Below, piece by piece: positions 1-8,917 of a stretch of DNA of 19,693 nucleotides. A program made the translations under genes and the position numbers. Position 1 is the stretch's first letter. The number at the start of each line of letters is the position of its first letter. Origin of the DNA: Pelotomaculum sp. UBA3102 (GTDB lineage Bacteria; Bacillota; Desulfotomaculia; Desulfotomaculales; Pelotomaculaceae); the NCBI GenBank assembly GCA_002365865.1, contig DFAQ01000039.1, positions 1 through 19,693 on the forward strand. Reading direction: 5' to 3'. Below the pieces are notes generated by a model. That model was not told where the DNA came from, did no database searches, and was given only the letters and a program-made list of their open reading frames with translations.

Positions 1-64
1 TTTACGGGCGGTCATGACTATTATGGCTGCGGTACAGGCTTATGGTTGTTTAAATGAATATTAA
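1..64 (+). CDS. Possible 3' end of a gene truncated by the window edge
   Basis: Two plus-strand frames are open from the window edge. The frame starting at base 2 reads 20 residues, with an AAVQAY stretch near the end, and stops at TAA 62-64. The frame starting at base 1 reads 18 residues and stops at TGA 55-57. The first would converge on the minus-strand GGDEF gene, with stop codons overlapping by two bases. The piece is too short to assign a function, and it may not be coding at all. Confidence 0.25.
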   Translation, partial: LRAVMTIMAAVQAYGCLNEY

Positions 65-996
65 GCACTGTAATGCTCACGGGGGAAGCCGGCAGGTAAA
101 AAGTCGTTGATCAAGCGGTGTTTATTTTTACGCTTTTGTTCGTACATCTTCAGATCGGCTTTTTCCATAACTTTTCTCAGCGGTTCTGCCACAGTTTCTG
201 AGGTGGCTGAACCGTGGGAGAAGTGTAGCTTTAAGCAGGTATTGACCCAGTTGTGTTTTTTAAGATTTTCGGCAAGCAGCCTGCACTTCCGGCGGGCGAT
301 ATTTTCACGGGTGCCCGGCAGCAGAACCGCGAACTCATCCCCGCCAATCCTGGCCACAATATCATCCTTGCGGAAAGTATTTTTAAGCAGCTCGGCCGCA
401 GTTTTCAACGTGTCGTCCCCGTAGCGGTGTCCCATAGTGTCGTTGATTATTTTCAGGTTATCTACGTCAATCATAATGATGCTGACCGGGTAGGTACCCT
501 GCCGTTCGAGCGAATTTAAGTTTTCTTCGAAATAATAACGGTTAAAAAGACCGGTTAGCCTGTCTTTATTAAGCAGGAATTTGTATCTGTCGATTTCTTG
601 CTCGAGGCAATGTTCCCGGTTATGGTCCTGCTGGGACATTGCTTCGAGGAGATGGCCTGATTGCGCGGCAAAAGCGGATAAAAGCTCCTTTTCGCTTTTA
701 GACAACCGGCCGGTTCTTTTCGGCACAAGGCACAATTTTCCAACTTGAATGCCGGCGGGGCTGGTCAGATCAAAACACAGTGAATTCTTTATTTCGTAGA
801 GTCTGGAGTAATCCAGGCACGGTGAGGGGCTTGACGCAACACCGGAGAAACCTTCCGGAACTTTTTGATAAACAAGCACTTTTTTAAAGTCCATGGCCTG
901 CTGAAAAGTCTCGGTTATTTTTAAAATCTTTAAAGCGGGTGCTTCTTTAAGCAGAAAACTCATGCAGTAAAGCTTTTTGATCAAATCTTCTTTCAT
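61..996 (-). CDS. GGDEF-domain protein, probable diguanylate cyclase with an N-terminal sensory region
   Basis: This 311-residue protein probably makes cyclic di-GMP from two GTP. The C-terminal GGDEF domain spans about residues 140-297. It has the entry motif DRLTGLFNR at 145-153, the metal/substrate region DVDNLKIIND at 177-186, and an intact GGDEF at 218-222. RKDD at 209-212 lies exactly five residues upstream of GGDEF and fits the RxxD product-inhibition site, so the enzyme is probably feedback-inhibited. Residues 1-125 have no membrane span or signal peptide and look like a degenerate GAF-type domain followed by a short helical linker; that reading is inference. The ATG at 996 is preceded on the minus strand by a modest GAGGG site. 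An HD-GYP gene about 9 kb away could degrade the product. Domain assignment is firm; the input signal is unknown. Confidence 0.93.
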   Translation of the reverse strand: MKEDLIKKLYCMSFLLKEAPALKILKITETFQQAMDFKKVLVYQKVPEGFSGVASSPSPCLDYSRLYEIKNSLCFDLTSPAGIQVGKLCLVPKRTGRLSKSEKELLSAFAAQSGHLLEAMSQQDHNREHCLEQEIDRYKFLLNKDRLTGLFNRYYFEENLNSLERQGTYPVSIIMIDVDNLKIINDTMGHRYGDDTLKTAAELLKNTFRKDDIVARIGGDEFAVLLPGTRENIARRKCRLLAENLKKHNWVNTCLKLHFSHGSATSETVAEPLRKVMEKADLKMYEQKRKNKHRLINDFLPAGFPREHYSA

Positions 997-1142
997 GGTA
1001 CCAGCCCTCTATGCTATATACTTAATTACTCATTATATCGGCAGCATGAAGACAAAACTTTACAGGAATAAAAAATGTGGGATCATAATATTTTCAGCGG
1101 CGGGAAATTGTAATAACCGTCTTTTAAGCAGGAAGATGAAGC

Positions 1143-1226
1143 ATGGTGGCGAAAATTATTAGAGTAATAAAAAATATTTTTGGATGGTTAACGGGAGTTT
1201 TAGTTGTTGTATTTTTATTCATATAA
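1143..1226 (+). CDS. Possible 27-residue single-span membrane peptide upstream of argC
   Basis: An ATG at 1143 follows AGGAAG (ribosome-binding-like, about 7-9 bases away) and opens a 27-codon frame to TAA 1224-1226. The peptide starts with a short basic part (K4, R7, K10), then runs hydrophobic from about residue 12 to the end (GWLTGVLVVVFLFI), so it could insert in the membrane. Its end overlaps the likely -35 region of the argC promoter. I recognise no family. It could be a small membrane peptide, a leader, or chance in AT-rich DNA. Confidence 0.3.
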   Translation: MVAKIIRVIKNIFGWLTGVLVVVFLFI

Positions 1227-1235
1227 ATGTATAAT
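1207..1235 (+). promoter_or_regulatory. Probable sigma-A promoter of the arg operon
   Basis: TATAAT at 1230-1235 is a perfect -10 box. TTGTAT at 1207-1212 is a weak -35 box with a 17-base spacer. Transcription would start near 1242, about 67 bases before argC. The -10 box lies inside the ARG-box-like palindrome, which is how a repressible promoter would be arranged. Confidence 0.6.
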
Positions 1236-1243
1236 TATTAGCA
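1226..1243 (+). promoter_or_regulatory. ARG-box-like operator for an ArgR/AhrC-type repressor
   Basis: AATGTATAATTATTAGCA matches the classical 18-bp ARG box (WNTGAATWWWWATTCANW type; compared here with AATGAATAATTATTCATT) at 13 of 18 positions by my count. It overlaps the -10 box. ArgR/AhrC hexamers bind such palindromes when arginine is abundant and repress arg genes. The location directly before argC supports the call; the match is imperfect and binding is inferred. Confidence 0.5.
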
Positions 1244-1274
1244 TGGTTATTAGTTGGCCGGTACTTTGATTTAA

Positions 1275-1292
1275 GAATAATATCTTTTATTC
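1275..1292. repeat. Perfect 6-bp inverted repeat just before the argC ribosome binding site
   Basis: GAATAA at 1275-1280 and TTATTC at 1287-1292 are perfect inverted copies separated by six bases. The half-sites resemble ARG-box halves (GAAT/ATTC), but the spacing is six bases too wide for a standard box. It could be a secondary operator site or a chance AT-rich palindrome. Confidence 0.35.
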
Positions 1293-1308
1293 GAGGTGAT
1301 GTTGCATT

Positions 1309-2352
1309 ATGACCGTCAGGGTTGGCATTATCGGCGCCACGGGCTATACGGGAGTGGAACTGGTCAGGATACTGTCCCGTCATCCCGGGGTTGAGCTGGT
1401 GGGTTTAACGTCCAGGAGTTATGCCGGCATGCCTTTATGGGAGGTATATCCCCACCTGTATAAATATAACGCGATGACCTGCAGGCAATTAGATTTACCG
1501 GACCTGCTTGATGCGGCGGAGGTGGTTTTTGTGGCCCTGCCCCACGGGCATGCCATGCCCGTGGCGCTTGAAACGGCGCGGCGAGGCAAAAAGCTGATTG
1601 ACCTGGGAGCCGACTTCCGCCTGAAAGACTACCGGGTGTATGAAGAATGGTACCAGGTCAGTCACACAGCGCGGGAACTCCTGGGTAAAGCTGTCTACGG
1701 CCTGCCCGAGTTGAACCGGGACAAGATCAAAGGTGCCGGGTTGGTGGCCAACCCGGGTTGCTATCCGACCAGTGTCATTTTAGCCCTGGCTCCCCTGCTC
1801 AAGCACGGGATGATTGATCCCGGGAGTATCATCATTGATGCCAAGTCCGGCGCGTCCGGGGCCGGCAGGGGACTTTCCCTGGGCGCTCATTTCTGTGAAG
1901 TCAACGAAAATTTCAAGGCTTACAAAGTAGCCGCTCACCGCCATACGCCGGAAATCGAGCAGGAACTCGGCCGGTTGGCGGGGAAGGACCTCACCGTTTC
2001 CTTTACCCCGCACCTGCTGCCCGTCACCAGGGGCATCCTGAGCACGGTTTATGCCGGACTGAATGCTTGTTTGAAGAGTGAAGCAATCAGGGAAGTTTTT
2101 CTCGATTACTACAGGGACGAGTTTTTTGTGCGGGTATTGCCGGAGGGGGTGCTGCCTCAAATAAAATGGGTTGCCGGCACCAATCACTGTGACTTGGGGA
2201 TAACCGTGGATGCACGCACCGGGCGGGTAATTGTAATATCTGCCGTTGACAATATAGTTAAGGGTGCGTCCGGGCAGGCGGTACAGAACCTGAATATTGT
2301 CTGCGGTTTGCCTGAAGAGACTGCGCTGGACGGCCCGGGGCTCTATCCGTAG
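1309..2352 (+). CDS. argC: N-acetyl-gamma-glutamyl-phosphate reductase
   Basis: This enzyme catalyses the NADPH-dependent reduction of N-acetylglutamyl phosphate to the semialdehyde, the third step of arginine synthesis. At 347 residues it is normal for the family. The nucleotide-binding loop GATGYTG is at residues 9-15, the catalytic cysteine is C151 within NPGCYPT, the conserved DAKSGASGAGR is at 177-187, and the active-site histidine region AHRHTPEIEQ is at 209-218. The ATG at 1309 is chosen because GAGGTGAT sits at 1293-1300. It is the first gene of the operon, read from the ARG-box-overlapped promoter, with argJ starting 39 bases downstream. All key residues are present and the assignment is firm. 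Confidence 0.98.
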   Translation: MTVRVGIIGATGYTGVELVRILSRHPGVELVGLTSRSYAGMPLWEVYPHLYKYNAMTCRQLDLPDLLDAAEVVFVALPHGHAMPVALETARRGKKLIDLGADFRLKDYRVYEEWYQVSHTARELLGKAVYGLPELNRDKIKGAGLVANPGCYPTSVILALAPLLKHGMIDPGSIIIDAKSGASGAGRGLSLGAHFCEVNENFKAYKVAAHRHTPEIEQELGRLAGKDLTVSFTPHLLPVTRGILSTVYAGLNACLKSEAIREVFLDYYRDEFFVRVLPEGVLPQIKWVAGTNHCDLGITVDARTGRVIVISAVDNIVKGASGQAVQNLNIVCGLPEETALDGPGLYP

Positions 2353-2391
2353 GGGGTTTGTTACGTAGATTTGCGACCGGAGGTTTTAAAG

Positions 2392-3615
2392 ATGGAAAAG
2401 AAAGCGCTGAACTTGGAACATTTACCCGGCGGGGTTACTGCGGCAACGGGTTTTTTTGCCGGCGCCGCGGCGGCCGCCGTTAAATATGAAGGCCGGTTGG
2501 ATATAGCGGTGATTTATTCTACAGTCCCGGCGGCTGCGGCCGGGATTTTCACCTTGAACAAGGTGAAAGCCGCCCCCCTGCTGCTTTCCATGAAACACCT
2601 GGCCGGCGGCAGGGCGCGGGCCGTGGTTGTAAACAGCGGTAATGCCAATGCCTGCAACGGGGAACAGGGGATGCGGGATGCCGTTGCCATGGCTGTGGAA
2701 ACGGCGGGAGTGCTGGAGATACCTGAAGAACACGTCCTGGTGGCGTCTACCGGTGTGATTGGGAAGAAAATGCCCCTGGAAAAAGTTTTGCCGGGGATCC
2801 GGTCTGCCGCCGGCGGGCTTGCCGGTGACGGGGGCGCCCTGGCCGCCCGGGCCATCATGACAACCGATACTTATCCCAAAGAAGCCGCGGTACGGCTGGA
2901 ACTGGGGGGCAGGCAAGTTACCGTCGGCGGCATGGCCAAAGGATCGGGGATGGTTCATCCGAACCTGGCGACAATGTTGGGTTTTCTCACGACGGATGCG
3001 GCGATAGCGCCTCAATGTTTAAAGCAGGCTTTAAAATACGCGGCCGCCCGCAGCTTCAACATGGTTACCGTTGACGGGGACACCAGTACCAACGACATGG
3101 CCGTGGTCATGGCCAACGGGCTGGCCGGAAACCGGGAAATTGACGGGGAGGGTCCGGATTTCTATAGGTTTCGGGAAGCGCTGGCTGCGGTCTGCACCGG
3201 GCTTGCAGTGGATATCGCCCGGGACGGTGAGGGGGCGACCAGGTTGCTCGTGGTTAAGGTGCAAAATGCCGCCACCCGGGAGGACGCCCGCCTTGCGGCC
3301 AGGGCGGTGGCAGGTTCCAACCTGGTCAAGGCCGCGGTATTCGGCCGGGATGCAAACTGGGGGCGGATTCTCTGCGCTGCCGGGTATTCCGGGGCAAACT
3401 TCGATCCGGACAAGGTTGATATCTTCCTGGGTGATGAACAGGTGGCCAGGGACGGGGGAGCACTGGAATTCAGCGAGGAGCGTGCCAGGAAGATTCTCGG
3501 CGGGGACAGGGTGAAAATCACCGTTGATTTCAAAGGGGGAAGTTGCGGCGCCACCGCCTGGGGATGCGACCTTTCCTATGATTATGTCAAGATCAATGCT
3601 GAATACCGTACCTGA
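2392..3615 (+). CDS. argJ: Glutamate N-acetyltransferase / amino-acid acetyltransferase (ArgJ)
   Basis: ArgJ moves the acetyl group from N-acetylornithine to glutamate, recycling it and releasing ornithine; many thermophile versions also use acetyl-CoA. The ATG at 2392 gives 407 residues and has GGAGG at 2379-2383, eight bases upstream. A TTG at 2371 would extend the frame by seven codons but would place the ribosome binding site inside the gene, so it is rejected. The self-cleavage motif MVHPNLATMLG is present with the nucleophile Thr at about residue 194. The oxyanion-loop motif STGVIG is at about 119-124. The protein is a precursor cut at Ala-Thr into alpha and beta chains. Whether it is mono- or bifunctional cannot be read from the sequence. 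It sits between argC and argB. Confidence 0.97.
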   Translation: MEKKALNLEHLPGGVTAATGFFAGAAAAAVKYEGRLDIAVIYSTVPAAAAGIFTLNKVKAAPLLLSMKHLAGGRARAVVVNSGNANACNGEQGMRDAVAMAVETAGVLEIPEEHVLVASTGVIGKKMPLEKVLPGIRSAAGGLAGDGGALAARAIMTTDTYPKEAAVRLELGGRQVTVGGMAKGSGMVHPNLATMLGFLTTDAAIAPQCLKQALKYAAARSFNMVTVDGDTSTNDMAVVMANGLAGNREIDGEGPDFYRFREALAAVCTGLAVDIARDGEGATRLLVVKVQNAATREDARLAARAVAGSNLVKAAVFGRDANWGRILCAAGYSGANFDPDKVDIFLGDEQVARDGGALEFSEERARKILGGDRVKITVDFKGGSCGATAWGCDLSYDYVKINAEYRT

Positions 3616-3643
3616 CGGCCTAAAAACAAGGAGGTCATGTTTT

Positions 3644-4531
3644 TTGTCGACGGCTTTGGAGAAGGCGGCGGTTCTGGTTGAGGCCCTGCCTTATATTAAG
3701 AAGTTTTACGGGAAAACCGTGGTTATTAAATACGGCGGTCACGCCATGTTGAATGACGGACTTAAAGAAGCCGTTCTCACGGACGCGGTATTAATGAAGT
3801 ACGTGGGTATGAACCCGGTGATCGTGCACGGTGGCGGGCCGGGGATAACCGAAATGCTCAAGAGAGTGGGCAAGGATTCCAGCTTCGTGGACGGCCTGCG
3901 GGTCACCGACGGCGAGACCATGGAAATAGTGGAAATGGTCCTGGTCGGTAAGATTAATAAAGAAATCGTCGCCCGGCTCAACCGGATCGGGGGTAAGGCG
4001 GTAGGTCTTTCCGGCAAGGACGCCGATCTTTTTCAGGCGGTAAAAAAATACCGTAAGGGCCGCACCGGCGCCGGCGGGGAAGAAATGGCCGATATCGGTT
4101 TTGTGGGCGATATCAGCCGGGTATATCCGGATATAGTCAATACCCTCATCGATGAGGGCTACATCCCGGTAGTGGCCCCGGTAGCCGTGGGGCCGGAGGG
4201 GGAGAGTTACAATATAAACGCCGACTATGCAGCGGGAATGCTGGCGGCCTCCCTCCGTGCCGATAAGCTGATTATTCTTACTGACGTGGAAGGAATATTG
4301 GCCCGGCGCAACGACCCGGACTCGCTTATTTCAGTTCTGCGGGCGGATGATGTGCCGGCCCTGATCGACCGGGGCAAAATTGAAGGCGGGATGATTCCCA
4401 AAGTGGAGTGCTGTCTGGAAGCTCTGGCGGGCGGGGTGAGGACCACCCATATCCTGGACGGCAGAGTGCCCCACTCCATCCTGCTGGAGGTTTTTACCGA
4501 TCAGGGGGTCGGCACGATGGTGGAAAAATGA
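3644..4531 (+). CDS. argB: Acetylglutamate kinase, TTG start
   Basis: ArgB phosphorylates N-acetylglutamate with ATP and is usually the feedback-controlled step. The start is TTG 3644. AAGGAGGT at 3628-3635 ends about nine bases before it, and this gives 295 residues, the usual family length. An ATG at 3637 is closer to the site but out of frame, and upstream in-frame starts lie inside argJ. Motifs are the phosphate-binding KYGGHAM (29-35), HGGGPG (62-67), GLSGKDADL (121-129), and the C-terminal KIEGGMIPKV (245-254). The N-terminal helix with ALPYIKKFYGK (14-24) resembles that of arginine-sensitive hexameric kinases, so feedback inhibition by arginine is likely (inference). It lies 28 bases after argJ. 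Confidence 0.97.
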   Translation: MSTALEKAAVLVEALPYIKKFYGKTVVIKYGGHAMLNDGLKEAVLTDAVLMKYVGMNPVIVHGGGPGITEMLKRVGKDSSFVDGLRVTDGETMEIVEMVLVGKINKEIVARLNRIGGKAVGLSGKDADLFQAVKKYRKGRTGAGGEEMADIGFVGDISRVYPDIVNTLIDEGYIPVVAPVAVGPEGESYNINADYAAGMLAASLRADKLIILTDVEGILARRNDPDSLISVLRADDVPALIDRGKIEGGMIPKVECCLEALAGGVRTTHILDGRVPHSILLEVFTDQGVGTMVEK

Positions 4532-4565
4532 GGTTGTTTTAGATCCAGGAAGGGGCTGAACCGGT

Positions 4566-5771
4566 ATGAATACTGAAGAAATAATTAGCATGAGCGAAAA
4601 GTACCTGATGTATAACTACGGCCGGATCCCTTTGGCGCCGGTAAAGGGTAAAGGCGCCGTTATGTGGGATGCGGAAGGAAATGAATACCTGGACTTTGTC
4701 GGCGGCATCGCCGTTAATTCCCTGGGACATTGTCACCCGGCAGTGGTGGACGCGGTTACCCGCCAGGTACAAAAGATGCTTCACTGTTCCAACCTGTATT
4801 ACATAGAGGCGCAGGCTCTGCTGGCCCGGCTGCTGGCGGAAAACAGCGCCATGGACAGGGCTTTTTTCTGTAACAGCGGCGCAGAAGCCAATGAGGCGGC
4901 GATAAAGTTGGCCCGCAAGTACGCCAAGAAAAAATACGGGCGGGGAAAGGTGGAGATCGTAACCACTCTGAATTCCTTCCACGGGCGCACCCTGGCTACA
5001 ATCACAGCCACCGGACAGCCCAAGTACCAGGAGGGATTTGAACCGCTTCCGGGCGGCTTTAAATACGTACCGTTTAACGACCTGGACGCCCTGGAACAGG
5101 CCGTGGGACCGGCTACCTGTGCGGTTATGCTTGAGCCGGTACAGGGTGAGGGGGGAGTCTATCCGGCTTCACGCTACTACCTGGAAGGGGCGCAAATGCT
5201 TTGCCGGGAGCACGGGGCGCTGTTGATTTTCGACGAAGTACAGACGGGCATCGGCCGGACCGGCCGCTTTCTGGCCTGCCAGCACTACGGGGTGGAGCCG
5301 GATATCCTTACCCTGGCCAAGGCTTTGGGCGGCGGCTTGCCCATCGGTGCCATGCTGGCCGCAAAGGAAGCCGCAACGACGTTCCGGCCGGGAGATCATG
5401 CTTCCACCTTCGGCGGCAATCCGCTGGCCTGCGCTGCCGCCCTGGCCGTAGTGGAAGAGATGCTCAGTCACGGGGTGGTGGAAAATGCTGCTTCCGTCGG
5501 GGCTTACTTATACGACCGGCTGAACCGGTTAGCCGGAAAATATGACTACGTCAGGGAAGTAAGGGGATTGGGCCTGCTGTTGGGAATGGAGCTTGCCGTC
5601 GCAGGCGGGGACATTGTAAAAGGCTGCCTGGAGCAAGGCCTGTTAATAAACTGTGTCAACAACCGCGTCTTGCGGTTTATCCCGCCCCTCATTATAAGCC
5701 GCAGTGATGTGGACCGGGCCGTGGAAATACTGGACGGCGTCATGTTTGAGTTCCGGCCGGAAAAAAAGTGA
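4566..5771 (+). CDS. argD: Acetylornithine aminotransferase
   Basis: This PLP-dependent class-III aminotransferase interconverts N-acetylglutamate semialdehyde and N-acetylornithine, using glutamate as amino donor. At 401 residues it is full length. Visible motifs are the phosphate-binding NSGAEANEAAIK (103-114), FHGRT (138-142), the cofactor-ring aspartate in FDEVQTGIGRTG (222-233), and the PLP Schiff-base lysine K252 in LAKALGGGLPIG. The ATG at 4566 follows AGGAAGGGG by about eleven bases. It is 34 bases after argB. Related enzymes also act in lysine synthesis (succinyl-DAP aminotransferase), so dual use is possible, but the operon makes the arginine role clear. Confidence 0.97.
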   Translation: MNTEEIISMSEKYLMYNYGRIPLAPVKGKGAVMWDAEGNEYLDFVGGIAVNSLGHCHPAVVDAVTRQVQKMLHCSNLYYIEAQALLARLLAENSAMDRAFFCNSGAEANEAAIKLARKYAKKKYGRGKVEIVTTLNSFHGRTLATITATGQPKYQEGFEPLPGGFKYVPFNDLDALEQAVGPATCAVMLEPVQGEGGVYPASRYYLEGAQMLCREHGALLIFDEVQTGIGRTGRFLACQHYGVEPDILTLAKALGGGLPIGAMLAAKEAATTFRPGDHASTFGGNPLACAAALAVVEEMLSHGVVENAASVGAYLYDRLNRLAGKYDYVREVRGLGLLLGMELAVAGGDIVKGCLEQGLLINCVNNRVLRFIPPLIISRSDVDRAVEILDGVMFEFRPEKK

Positions 5772-5879
5772 CCGGCGGGCAGAAGATGGCTTAGGTGAGT
5801 AAGCATGGCGGAACGGGACCGGATGAGAAATTAAATTTATGAAGAATTAGGAAGCAAAAATTAAGGAAGTGATTATTGC

Positions 5880-6821
5880 ATGCCGGAAAATACCTTGAAC
5901 CTTAAAGGGCGCGACTTTTTAAGCCTGCATGATTTTACGCCCGGGGAAGTGGCGTCCGTTATTGAACTGGCCGGGGAAATGAAAGAGAAGCAGCAAAGGA
6001 ATGTGCCCCACCGGTTCCTGCAAGGAAAAACCCTGGGCTTGATCTTTGAAAAAGCTTCCACCCGGACCAGGGTTTCTTTCGAGGTGGCCATGTACCAATT
6101 GGGCGGCCACCCGTTGTTTCTGAACACGAAAGACCTTCAGCTGAAGCGCGGTGAAAGCATAGCCGACACCGCCAGGGTGCTTTCCCGCTTCCTGGACGGG
6201 ATTATGATCCGTACTTACGCTCATACGGATGTGGAAGAGCTGGCCGGGTACGCCGACGTTCCGGTAATTAACGGACTTACGGACCGCCTGCATCCCTGCC
6301 AGGTCCTGGCCGACCTGCAGACCATAAAAGAAAAGAAGGGCGGGCTGGCCGGGCTCAAGCTGGCTTACGTGGGAGACGGCAATAACGTCTGTCATTCACT
6401 TATGTTCGGCTGTGCCAAGGCGGGCCTGGACATCAGCGTGGCCACCCCGGACGGCTACCGGCCTGAAGGTGAAATCGTGCGCCTGGCCAGGGAGGATGCG
6501 GAACCTGCCGGGACCAAGGTTGAAATTCTAACCGACCCGGTAGCTGCGGTTTCCGGGGCGGACGTGGTGGTGACGGACGTCTGGACAAGTATGGGACAAG
6601 AAGAAAGAAGGGCCGAACGTCTGAAAGTGTTTGCTCCTTACCAGGTTAATGAAAAACTGGTTGCCTCCGCCAAGCCGGACTTCATCTTTCTCCACTGCTT
6701 GCCGGCTCACCGGGGTGAAGAAGTAACGGCTGAGATCATCGACGGCCCCCACTCGGCAGTATGGGATGAGGCCGAAAATCGCCTGCACGCCCAGAAGGCG
6801 GTACTGGCACTGTTGCTTTAG
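5880..6821 (+). CDS. argF: Ornithine carbamoyltransferase, anabolic
   Basis: ArgF joins carbamoyl phosphate to ornithine to make citrulline. At 313 residues it is the standard length. It shows the carbamoyl-phosphate loop STRTR at 60-64, HPCQ at 138-141, the ornithine-binding DVWTSMG at 233-239, and the catalytic HCLPAHRGEEV at 272-282. The SMG motif separates it from aspartate carbamoyltransferases. The ATG at 5880 is preceded by AAGGAAGTGA at 5863-5872. A 108-base gap separates it from argD, the largest in the operon; I see no terminator or convincing promoter in it. No carbamoyl-phosphate synthase genes are present, so carA/carB must lie elsewhere. Confidence 0.98.
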   Translation: MPENTLNLKGRDFLSLHDFTPGEVASVIELAGEMKEKQQRNVPHRFLQGKTLGLIFEKASTRTRVSFEVAMYQLGGHPLFLNTKDLQLKRGESIADTARVLSRFLDGIMIRTYAHTDVEELAGYADVPVINGLTDRLHPCQVLADLQTIKEKKGGLAGLKLAYVGDGNNVCHSLMFGCAKAGLDISVATPDGYRPEGEIVRLAREDAEPAGTKVEILTDPVAAVSGADVVVTDVWTSMGQEERRAERLKVFAPYQVNEKLVASAKPDFIFLHCLPAHRGEEVTAEIIDGPHSAVWDEAENRLHAQKAVLALLL

Positions 6822-6866
6822 CACCGGGCCCTTAATGATTAACTTGTAAAAAGGAGGATGCATAGA

Positions 6867-8072
<1,206 letters not shown>

Positions 8073-8126
8073 GAGGAAAAACATAATCAGCATTTTATGC
8101 ATAAAATAAAAAAGGGAGGCAGTCTC

Positions 8127-8747
8127 GTGGATAAAAAAAATGCGGTTTATGAAAGACCCGCGGTAGTGACGGCGGAGGAAGCCAAACATTTACTAGTGGA
8201 GGGGAACCAAAGATTTATTACCGGCCTGCCGGCTCAAAAGAATATGGGCAGCGCACGGCGCCTGGAACTGAAAGAGAAAGGACAAAAACCGTTTGCGGTG
8301 GTATTGACCTGTTCCGACTCGCGCGTTCCGCCGGAATTGTTGTTTGACCAGTCAGTCGGGGACCTGTTTGTGGTCCGGAACGCCGGTAATATACTCGAGC
8401 CTGTTTCCCTGGGCAGTATTGAGTATGCCGTGGACCATCTGCATATCCCCCTGGTGGTGGTACTGGGTCATGATAAATGCGGGGCCGTTAAGGCTGCCGT
8501 GGACGGCGGGGAAGCTCCGGGAAGTATCGGCGCGATAATTAAAAAAATCAAGCCCGCCGTGGAAAAGGCACTGGCAGCCGGAATTGCCGGTGACGAGCTT
8601 TATGCCCGGGTTGAGGATGAGAATATCAAAACCGTCGTTGCAGAACTGAAGGAAAGCCCGGTGATAAAACAATTCCTGGCGGGCGGTAAAGTGACCGTTG
8701 CCGGGGCAAAGTATTATCTCGGCCCGGGTGAAGTAAGGTTTATCTAG
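8127..8747 (+). CDS. Beta-class carbonic anhydrase
   Basis: This zinc enzyme interconverts CO2 and bicarbonate. The GTG at 8127 is preferred because GGGAGG (8114-8119) lies seven bases upstream, giving 206 residues. An ATG at 8097 would add ten residues but has only a distant site. Zinc ligands and the catalytic dyad are visible: C62, D64 and R66 in TCSDSR, and H115 and C118 in GHDKCGAV. There is no signal peptide, so it is probably cytoplasmic. It lies 54 bases after argG in the same direction and may be cotranscribed. Bicarbonate is a substrate of carbamoyl-phosphate synthase, which feeds ArgF, so a supporting role in arginine synthesis is a reasonable inference. It could also be a general CO2-supply enzyme. 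Confidence 0.95.
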   Translation: MDKKNAVYERPAVVTAEEAKHLLVEGNQRFITGLPAQKNMGSARRLELKEKGQKPFAVVLTCSDSRVPPELLFDQSVGDLFVVRNAGNILEPVSLGSIEYAVDHLHIPLVVVLGHDKCGAVKAAVDGGEAPGSIGAIIKKIKPAVEKALAAGIAGDELYARVEDENIKTVVAELKESPVIKQFLAGGKVTVAGAKYYLGPGEVRFI

Positions 8748-8772
8748 CACTGCAGCGTAAATTAAAGGTTAG

Positions 8773-8906
8773 CGGAGCCATGGGGACGGTTCGAGCGTCC
8801 CCGAAGCGTAGCGAAGGGCCGAAGGGAAGACGATGGAATCGTCCCCGTGGCTCCGTATAGCGAAGGGCCGAAGGGAAGACGATGGAATCGTCCCCGTGGC
8901 TCCGTA
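8773..8906. repeat. Palindromic REP/MITE-like element with a perfect 49-bp tandem duplication
   Basis: Two identical 49-bp units lie head to tail at 8809-8857 and 8858-8906. Each contains a hairpin, GACGATGGAATCGTC (six-base stem, GGA loop). Upstream, GGGGACG (8782-8788) and CGTCCCC (8796-8802) form a seven-bp stem. CGGAGCCATGGGGACG at 8773-8788 is the inverted counterpart, with one mismatch, of the right end of both units (8840-8855 and 8889-8904). The whole therefore resembles a non-coding REP or miniature element whose right part has duplicated. Open frames through it are repeat artefacts. From memory, GGGGACGG..CGTCCCC-type palindromes are scattered in related genomes; this could not be verified here. 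Confidence 0.75.
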
Positions 8907-8917
8907 ATGGTGGTTAA

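Noticed and set aside
977..1162. 61-codon plus-strand frame upstream of argC
   Set aside because: No ribosome binding site or family signal; it overlaps the GGDEF gene start and the control region.
3637..3639. ATG as argB start
   Set aside because: Out of frame; it opens only a short frame. TTG 3644 is in frame with correct spacing.
5797..5879. Nine-codon frame or ARG-box site in the argD-argF gap
   Set aside because: The short frame shows nothing supportive and partial TGAA/ATT matches fall well below an operator match.
6858..6860. ATG as argG start
   Set aside because: It directly abuts the AAGGAGG site with zero spacing; ATG 6867 has ideal spacing and matches the usual N-terminus.
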